From Tumebacillus_A lipolyticus (GTDB taxonomy: Bacteria > Bacillota > Bacilli > Tumebacillales > Tumebacillaceae): DNA of 64,000 nt. Both the position numbers and the translations under genes were made by a program. The notes below the pieces were generated by a model. That model searched no databases. It was not told the origin of the DNA and saw nothing but the letters and a program-made list of their open reading frames with translations. The DNA is taken from the NCBI RefSeq assembly GCF_042682745.1, contig NZ_JBHUIO010000005.1, positions 806,001 through 870,000 on the forward strand, in the 5' to 3' direction. This document shows positions 58,575 to 64,000 of the stretch, in pieces. Each line of letters starts with the position of its first letter. Positions within the stretch are counted from its first letter, which is position 1.

Positions 58575-59885
58575 TTAGAGAAACGCTTGTCCGATCGCCT
58601 GCTCGTCCGCTTTGAACTCCTGCCGTTCGACCCGCTCGATCTTCGCGCCGAGGTCGGTAAACTTCTGCACGATGTCCACATAGCCGCGATCGATGTGGTG
58701 CACGCCATGAATCTCCGTGTGCCCCGTCGCCGTCAGCGCCGCGAGGATCAAGCAAGCGCCAGCGCGCAGATCGGTCGAGGTGACCTTCGCCCCATGCAGC
58801 GGCTTGCCACCGATCACGTGCGCTGTGCGGCCGGAGACGGTGATGTCCGCCCCCATGCGGCGCAGTTCCGCCACGTGCATAAAGCGGTTTTCAAACACGG
58901 TCTCCGTCACAGCGGATCGCCCCGGAATCGCGGTGAGCAGCGCCATCATCTGCGCTTGCAGATCGGTCGGAAAGCCCGGGTAGACCAGCGTTTTCACGTC
59001 GAGCGGACGCAGCGGTCCCTCCACGTAGACGCGCACGCCGGTCACATCGTCGACCACCGTCGCCCCCGCCTCTTTCAGCTTGGCGAGCAGCGGGGCGAGA
59101 TGGTTGGAGATCGCCCCTTCGACATACACATCGCCGCCGGTCACCGCCGCACCGATCAGGAAGGTCCCCGCTTCGATCCGATCGGGGATGATCATATGTT
59201 CCGCGCCGTGCATCTGCTCGACGCCGTTGATGCGGATCGTGTCGGTACCTGCGCCGCGCACATCGGCGCCCATCTTGTTCAGATAGTTGGCGAGATCGAC
59301 GATCTCCGGCTCCTTGGCCGCGTTTTCGATCACCGTCTTGCCCTCCGCAAGCACGGCAGCCATCATGATGTTCTGCGTCGCGCCGACAGATGCGAAGTCG
59401 AGATAGATCGTCGCACCCTTCAGCCGACCGCCTTCTGCGATCGCTTCGATGAAGTTTTCCCCCTGCTCGACGCGCGCGCCCATCGCTTCAAACCCTTTGA
59501 TGTGCAAATCGACCTTGCGCTCCCCGATCGAACAGCCGCCCGGCATCGCGACGCGCGCTCTGCCAAAACGGCTGAGGATCGGCCCAAGGACAAGAAAAGA
59601 AGCCCGCAGTTTCCGAACGAGTTCGGCCGGTGCTTCTGTAGATTCTGCTAGTTCTGCATTCAAACGCAACAGACCAGGTCCCACTTCGCTCGTCTCCACG
59701 CCCAGCGCTTCGAGCAAGAGACGAAGATTTCCGACATCGGAAAGGTTGGGAACTTCTTCAAGCACGCTTTCGCCGACGCTCCCCAACAGGGAAGCGGCGA
59801 TGATCGGCAAGACGGCGTTTTTCGCACCGCTCGCCTTCACTGTGCCCCTGAGGCGCTGTCCGCCCTGTACGACAATCTTTGCCAT
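58575..59885 (-). CDS. murA: UDP-N-acetylglucosamine 1-carboxyvinyltransferase MurA
   Basis: 436 residues from ATG 59885 (GGAGG upstream). First committed step of peptidoglycan synthesis, transferring enolpyruvate from PEP. KASGAKNAVLPIIAASLL (Lys-Asn pair), the fosfomycin-target Cys118 in RVAMPGGCSIGERKVDLH, and YPGFPTDLQAQMMALL are all intact. Its place before spoIID identifies it as the murAA-type copy. The open frame to 59918 lacks a ribosome site. Confidence 0.97.
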   Translation of the reverse strand: MAKIVVQGGQRLRGTVKASGAKNAVLPIIAASLLGSVGESVLEEVPNLSDVGNLRLLLEALGVETSEVGPGLLRLNAELAESTEAPAELVRKLRASFLVLGPILSRFGRARVAMPGGCSIGERKVDLHIKGFEAMGARVEQGENFIEAIAEGGRLKGATIYLDFASVGATQNIMMAAVLAEGKTVIENAAKEPEIVDLANYLNKMGADVRGAGTDTIRINGVEQMHGAEHMIIPDRIEAGTFLIGAAVTGGDVYVEGAISNHLAPLLAKLKEAGATVVDDVTGVRVYVEGPLRPLDVKTLVYPGFPTDLQAQMMALLTAIPGRSAVTETVFENRFMHVAELRRMGADITVSGRTAHVIGGKPLHGAKVTSTDLRAGACLILAALTATGHTEIHGVHHIDRGYVDIVQKFTDLGAKIERVERQEFKADEQAIGQAFL

Positions 59886-59924
59886 GTTGTAACAACCTCC
59901 ACGGGCAGGGCGAGGCATCGGCCC

Positions 59925-60686
59925 TTAATACTCAATGGTCACGATCGGCGAACCCACCAAGATTCGCGTCTTGCCGAGGTGCCCATCATAGTGGGCGGCC
60001 ACTTGCAGGTTCATCTTGTTCCCATTGGTGACTATGTAATCCTTTGTGAGAGGAGAGTATCCGGATACAGAGGTTACAAGTTCGGAACGAACTCCTTCGA
60101 TCTCTGTTGCCTTCACTTTTTGGAACACTTTCTTGACCAAAGAGTTCAATTCAACGTCATCCATTTTACCAGTCCGCAAACCTTTGATACAAGCGTTAAT
60201 TTGTGGGATGGCGCTGGCAGCACCTGCTGTCGCCTCCACTTGCTGGATCGCCTGTGTATAATCGCTCAGATCATCTGTCGCCCGCTCGATCTTCAAGACG
60301 AGAACCGTCTGCGGCGCTTGATTGGTCAGCTTCATCGACGTGAGCACCAGCTGCGCATCAGCGCCGCCATGCCATTCGCCGCGCAATGCGTACTGCGCTT
60401 GATCACCCTTCTGCTCCGACGTCTCTTTGGCGTTCGGAATGCCAAACGAACCGTTGAGCTCCTGCCCCAAACGCTTCAGCTCGTCCAAGCTTTTCAGCTC
60501 GTTGGCGAGCAATGACCAGTTGTGCACCTGCCAGCCTTCGACCTCTGCAGATGTTTCTGCGAACGCTTCGCTCAAAAACTCGCCCCGGTCGGACGTCTGC
60601 GCGATCGTCTCGCGCGCTGTGAACAGACTGAACGCTGCTAAAATCAAACAAAGGATGATCCCAAGGATACCGATCTTCTTCATCAT
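59925..60686 (-). CDS. ywmB: YwmB family secreted protein (TATA-box-binding-like fold)
   Basis: 253 residues. Signal or anchor IGILGIILCLILAAFSLF, then the DUF1779 domain with VEGWQVHNWSLLANELKSLDEL, YALRGEWHGGADAQLVLTS, VTSVSGYSPLTKDYIVTNGNKMNLQVAAHYD and ILVGSPIVTIEY. Conserved in spore formers directly upstream of murAA; function unknown. ATG 60686 follows GGGAGAGAA. Confidence 0.9.
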   Translation of the reverse strand: MMKKIGILGIILCLILAAFSLFTARETIAQTSDRGEFLSEAFAETSAEVEGWQVHNWSLLANELKSLDELKRLGQELNGSFGIPNAKETSEQKGDQAQYALRGEWHGGADAQLVLTSMKLTNQAPQTVLVLKIERATDDLSDYTQAIQQVEATAGAASAIPQINACIKGLRTGKMDDVELNSLVKKVFQKVKATEIEGVRSELVTSVSGYSPLTKDYIVTNGNKMNLQVAAHYDGHLGKTRILVGSPIVTIEY

Positions 60687-60767
60687 TCTCTCTCCCTGCC
60701 CGTCTTCTGGATGCTATCCAGTCTGACCGCAGAGAGCGGAGGATATACGAGTTGCTAGAAAAATAGT

Positions 60768-61016
60768 TTAGAAGATTTGCTTGAGCGTCAAGGTTGACAT
60801 CATGTACTCGTTGGCAAATCGCGCCAGCTGGTAGCCGAGCAGGATGGCGATCAACAGGCGCAAAACAGAGGCCGGACGACCTTTCGCATCCTTGAGAAAC
60901 ACATCCCAGCGCACCGCTTGCAAGGCGTACCAAGCGATCACCACACCAAAGATCAGAAACGCGAGATTGAACAGTGACACCATGCCCATCTCCGTCTCCT
61001 GGGAGCCGAAAAACAT
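60768..61016 (-). CDS. ywzB: YwzB family small membrane protein (DUF1146)
   Basis: 82 residues from ATG 61016 (GGGAGG 7 bases upstream). Two membrane segments (MVSLFNLAFLIFGVVIAWYAL and VLRLLIAILLGYQLARF) separated by QAVRWDVFLKDAKG. Matches the DUF1146 family by size, the Trp-Asp motif and synteny (ywzB-ywmB-murAA). Function unknown. Confidence 0.88.
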   Translation of the reverse strand: MFFGSQETEMGMVSLFNLAFLIFGVVIAWYALQAVRWDVFLKDAKGRPASVLRLLIAILLGYQLARFANEYMMSTLTLKQIF

Positions 61017-61067
61017 AGGAAATCCTCCCAACCCTCTTCACATCTCGTCATATCGTACCACACTTCA

Positions 61068-61104
61068 TAAAAAAAGACTCCGAGACTAAAGTCCCAGAGT
61101 CTTG
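61068..61104 (-). terminator. Terminator of the nuo operon
   Basis: AAGACTCCGAGAC / GTCCCAGAGTCTT (61074-61086 with 61091-61103, one mismatch); seven or more T follow on the minus strand. Confidence 0.88.
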
Positions 61105-61120
61105 TGAAATGACCTTCAAC

Positions 61121-62641
61121 TTACAGGCCGAACCAATTCAGACCGTTTAACACGTTGAGGAACAGGTTCGGGAAGACGCCGAGCGCAACCGTACCGATCA
61201 CGCCAACCCAAGCGATCAGGCCGAGCGACCACGGCAGAGCTGCCTTTTGCTCGGTGACCGGCGCATCGTCCTCCTTCATGTACATCGCCTTCAACACGCC
61301 GAAGTAGTAGTAGAAGGCGATCGCCGATGTGACGAAGAGCAGAGCTGCCAACCAATACATCTCGGTGTTGATCGCGCCGAGGAAGATGTAAAACTTCCCG
61401 AAGAAGCCAGCGGTGATCGGCATCCCCGCCATCGAGAGGAAGAAGATCGTCATCGCGACCGCTTGGAACGGCGAGCGCTTGTACAGACCGCGGAACGCGT
61501 CGAGCGACTCGGTGCCCGCCTCGCGGGTCACGTGCGTCAGGATCGCAAACGCGCCCATCGTCATCAGCAGGTAGGCTGCCAGATAGAAGGTGATCTCGCC
61601 GAGTGCCAGCCAGATGTTCTCCTGTGCGTTGCCGTTGCCGAGCACTGCGAGCGGGATCAGCAGGTAGCCCGCTTGGGCCACCGACGAGTACGCCAGCAGG
61701 CGTTTGATGTTTTTCTGCACGAGCGCCGCGATGTTCCCGATGACCATCGTCAGCGCTGCGAGAATGGCCAGATAGATGTACAGCTCGTTAAACTCGCGTC
61801 CGAACGCCCAGATGAACAGGCGGAACAGCAGGGCGAAGCCTGCCGCCTTCGATACGACTGCGAGGAACGAGGTGATCGGGTTCGGCGCACCCTCGTAGGT
61901 GTCCGGTGCCCACATGTGGAACGGAACCAAGGCGATTTTCGCGCCAAAGCCGATCAGCATCAGCAGGAAAGACAGCACGAGCAGCGGTTTGAACTCCACC
62001 CACATCTGCGCGATCATCTGCGCGCCTTGTGCGACGTTGGTCACGCCGGTCACGCCGTAGAGGAACGACATGCCGTACAGAGCGAACGCCGTCGCGATCG
62101 AACCGGTGATCAAATATTTCATCGCACCCTCGCCGCCCTTAGCGTTGTCGCGACGAATCGCGATCAGGACGTAAGAGGCGATCGACAGCAGTTCCAGACC
62201 GACGAACAGGGTGATCAGGTCGTACGCGGACGACATGACCATCGCGCCGACCGTCGCGAAGATCAGCAGGTAGCTGTATTCGGCCACCTTCACTCGCGGG
62301 TTGTGACGGAAGAAGTCGATCGACATCAGCAGGGTGAACATCGTTCCCAAGATGAAGATCACCTTGAACACGTTGCCGAAATCGTCGAGCACGTAGAGCA
62401 TGTTGGACAGCTCTTTCAGCCCGCCGTCGGCAACCACGCCGAAGTTGCGAATCACGAAGCCGAGCGCCACCAGCAGGCCGGCCACCCCGAGCCACGGCGA
62501 GATGCGGCGCGAAGTTTCTTTGGAGACAAACAGGTCGAACAATAGCATCCCGAAGCCGAGCAGGGCGAGGATGATCTCAGGAGCCATCACTTCCCAGACC
62601 CCGGAGAAGCTGAGCGTTGTAAACGTTTGTGCCGAAATCAT
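61121..62641 (-). CDS. nuoN: NADH-quinone oxidoreductase subunit N
   Basis: 506 residues, about 14 membrane segments. Proton-pumping antiporter-like subunit of complex I. Recognisable blocks: LLFATVGAMVMSSAYDLITLFVGLELLSI with the key Glu, SFLLMLIGFGAKIALVPFHMWAPDTYEGAP with Lys and the discontinuous helix, and IKRLLAYSSVAQAGYLLIPL. Starts 3 bases after the nuoM stop (ATG 62641), last gene of the nuo operon with a terminator behind it. Confidence 0.96.
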   Translation of the reverse strand: MISAQTFTTLSFSGVWEVMAPEIILALLGFGMLLFDLFVSKETSRRISPWLGVAGLLVALGFVIRNFGVVADGGLKELSNMLYVLDDFGNVFKVIFILGTMFTLLMSIDFFRHNPRVKVAEYSYLLIFATVGAMVMSSAYDLITLFVGLELLSIASYVLIAIRRDNAKGGEGAMKYLITGSIATAFALYGMSFLYGVTGVTNVAQGAQMIAQMWVEFKPLLVLSFLLMLIGFGAKIALVPFHMWAPDTYEGAPNPITSFLAVVSKAAGFALLFRLFIWAFGREFNELYIYLAILAALTMVIGNIAALVQKNIKRLLAYSSVAQAGYLLIPLAVLGNGNAQENIWLALGEITFYLAAYLLMTMGAFAILTHVTREAGTESLDAFRGLYKRSPFQAVAMTIFFLSMAGMPITAGFFGKFYIFLGAINTEMYWLAALLFVTSAIAFYYYFGVLKAMYMKEDDAPVTEQKAALPWSLGLIAWVGVIGTVALGVFPNLFLNVLNGLNWFGL

Positions 62642-62644
62642 GTG

Positions 62645-64000
62645 CTACCCCCCTATCCTGCTGACAAAAGTTTGGATCGAAGGGTTCACCAGGTCAGCAA
62701 GGATTTGCGGGTAGACCCCGATCAAGATGATCAGCGCGAGCAGGACGACCGCCGGAACGTACTCGACAGCACGAGCGTCTGACACGCCTTCCAACTGCGC
62801 GGTCGTCGGGCCATAGGTGGTGCGCTGCATCGCCCACAGCAGGTAGACAGCAGCCAAGATGATCCCGAGCGCACCGAAGACCGAGAGCACCGGGAAGGCG
62901 GCAAACGAGCCCATAAACGCCAAGATCTCGGAGATAAATCCGCTCATGCCCGGCAGTCCGAGCGACCCGAGCGCCGCCGCCAGCAGGAAGCCGGCCAGCA
63001 CGGGCATCGGCTTGGACAGACCGCCGAGGCCGGCGATCATCGTCGTGCCCGTCCGCTCTTTGATCGCTCCGATCAGGAAGAACAGCAGCGCGGACAGCAG
63101 ACCGGAGGAGATCGTCATGAAGAGACCGCCTTGGATGCCCGCTTGGTTCATCGCCGCCACCCCGAGCAGGACGATCCCCATGTGGGAGATCGCGGAGAAG
63201 GCGAGCAGTCGACGCCAATCTTTCTGCACCATCGCGATCAGAGCGGCATAGACGATGTTGATCACGCCGAGGACGGCGATCAGGATCGCATAGTGCTTGA
63301 TCGAGTCGGGCAGGATGCCGACCGCGATGCGGAACAGCACGTATGCGCCGATCTTCATCACCACGCCGCCGACGATCATCGAGACGGCAGACGGCGCCTG
63401 CTCATGCGTATCTGGCAGCCAGGTATGGAACGGGAAGAACGCTTCCTCGATCAGGATGGCCAGCAGCAGCACCAGGAAGATGCCATTTTTGAACGCGGTG
63501 GTGATGATGTCTGGCGATGCGGTGGCAAACGCATCGGCGATGGTGAGCATGTTCAGCGAGATCGTGCCGGTCGCAGCTGCCGCTTTGAACGCCAAGCCGA
63601 TGAACGCCACGAGGATGAACGCCGAGCCAAGCCCGCGGTAGACCAGCAGCTTGGAAGCGACGCGACCCTTTTTCTCGCCGCCCCAGATGCCGATCAGGAA
63701 GTACATCGGAATCAGGGTCAGCTCAAGGAACAGGAAGAACAGGAACAGGTCGAGCGCTACGAAGCAGCCGTACAGACCTGTGATCAGAAGCAGAAACCAG
63801 ATGAAATATTCCTTTGTCCGATGCTGAACCTTCCCAGACGCAAGAACCGCGAGGAAGGAGACGATGCCTGTGAGCAGCACGAACGGCATCGACAGACCAT
63901 CGACACCGAGGTCGTAGCCGATGACGAGCGATTTGTCTTGGTAGACGTTCGCGATGTTGATCCACTCAGCAGACTGGGTGAACTGCATGCCTTTCGCGCC
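62645..64000 (-). CDS. nuoM: NADH-quinone oxidoreductase subunit M, N-terminus beyond window edge
   Basis: At least 451 codons, frame open to the edge; NuoM is usually about 500 residues, so some 50 residues are missing. Antiporter-like membrane arm subunit: FFLFLELTLIPMYFLIGIWGG with the conserved Glu, ILIEEAFFPFHTWLPDTHEQAPSAVSM (Lys is replaced by Glu-Glu upstream of FPFHTWLPD), DWRRLLAFSAISHMGIVLLG. An internal Met at 63988 is not the start. Next to nuoN. Confidence 0.95.
   Translation of the reverse strand, partial: GAKGMQFTQSAEWINIANVYQDKSLVIGYDLGVDGLSMPFVLLTGIVSFLAVLASGKVQHRTKEYFIWFLLLITGLYGCFVALDLFLFFLFLELTLIPMYFLIGIWGGEKKGRVASKLLVYRGLGSAFILVAFIGLAFKAAAATGTISLNMLTIADAFATASPDIITTAFKNGIFLVLLLAILIEEAFFPFHTWLPDTHEQAPSAVSMIVGGVVMKIGAYVLFRIAVGILPDSIKHYAILIAVLGVINIVYAALIAMVQKDWRRLLAFSAISHMGIVLLGVAAMNQAGIQGGLFMTISSGLLSALLFFLIGAIKERTGTTMIAGLGGLSKPMPVLAGFLLAAALGSLGLPGMSGFISEILAFMGSFAAFPVLSVFGALGIILAAVYLLWAMQRTTYGPTTAQLEGVSDARAVEYVPAVVLLALIILIGVYPQILADLVNPSIQTFVSRIGG

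Noticed and set aside
1..64000. tRNA, rRNA, CRISPR arrays, insertion sequences or integrases
   Set aside because: None recognised on reading; no transposase-like frames, no regularly spaced direct repeats, no tRNA-like cloverleafs noticed.

Overview
The window is a chromosomal segment of a Gram-positive, endospore-forming, flagellated, S-layer-bearing member of the Bacilli. Markers are an alpha/beta-type small acid-soluble spore protein, SpoIIID, SpoIID, a SpoIIQ-type M23 protein, DegS/DegU, FlhO/FlhP, Mbl, CsaB and several SLH proteins. GC-rich coding, the nuo genes next to ywzB-ywmB-murA-spoIID-spoIIQ-spoIIID-mbl-flhO-flhP-fabZ, and the SLAP protein suggest an Alicyclobacillaceae relative such as Tumebacillus. 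That placement rests on family knowledge, not on a search.

Layout. 1-2.1 kb: degU (cut by the window edge) and degS on the minus strand. 2.1-6.4 kb: an orphan XRE-TPR regulator, YitT, a zinc-ribbon protein, metK and a spore protein. 6.5-13 kb: cell-wall polymer attachment and S-layer anchoring (two LCP proteins, a WecG/TagA glycosyltransferase, csaB) and a surface metallopeptidase. 13-18.4 kb: an operon of a GT-C glycosyltransferase, a UbiA-type transferase, DprE1-like, DprE2-like and a flippase-like protein, i.e. the core of a polyprenyl-phosphoryl-D-arabinose route known mainly from mycobacteria. 18.5-20 kb: an XRE-TPR regulator whose stop codon overlaps a 48-residue secreted-peptide gene. 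20-24.8 kb: CPBP protease, a second GT-C enzyme and an S41 protease. 24.8-36.2 kb: S-layer locus with three SLH proteins, a SLAP-domain protein, a GT4 glycosyltransferase and an O-antigen-ligase-like protein. 36.3-38.4 kb: YigZ/YvyE, a ComK-like protein and a small sigma factor. 38.5-43.2 kb: three consecutive XRE-TPR regulators, the middle one with a 56-residue secreted peptide. 43.3-51.5 kb: an RHS polymorphic-toxin operon on the minus strand with two paralogous putative immunity genes. 51.8-64 kb: conserved core (fabZ, CDP-alcohol phosphatidyltransferase, flhP, flhO, mbl, spoIIID, spoIIQ, spoIID, murA, ywmB, ywzB, nuoN, nuoM).

How it fits together. The centre of the window builds and regulates the cell surface: S-layer proteins, their pyruvylated anchor, polymer ligation, candidate protein or polymer arabinosylation, and surface proteases. 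Five XRE-TPR (RRNPP-like) regulators, two with candidate cognate propeptides, suggest cell-density control. The 38.5-51.6 kb block is visibly more AT-rich than its flanks and carries both peptide-signalling and toxin-immunity genes, as expected of an acquired competition and communication island.

The strongest candidates for undescribed biology are: (1) the two RRNPP-like receptor-propeptide pairs, one peptide gene overlapping its receptor's stop codon; (2) the RHS toxin with a PD-(D/E)XK-like C-terminus overlapping a duplicated immunity gene of a family I do not recognise; (3) a Firmicute D-arabinose operon; (4) the structured leader and palindromic promoter of the major S-layer gene; (5) a terminator hairpin that carries the Shine-Dalgarno of the next gene (ctpA).
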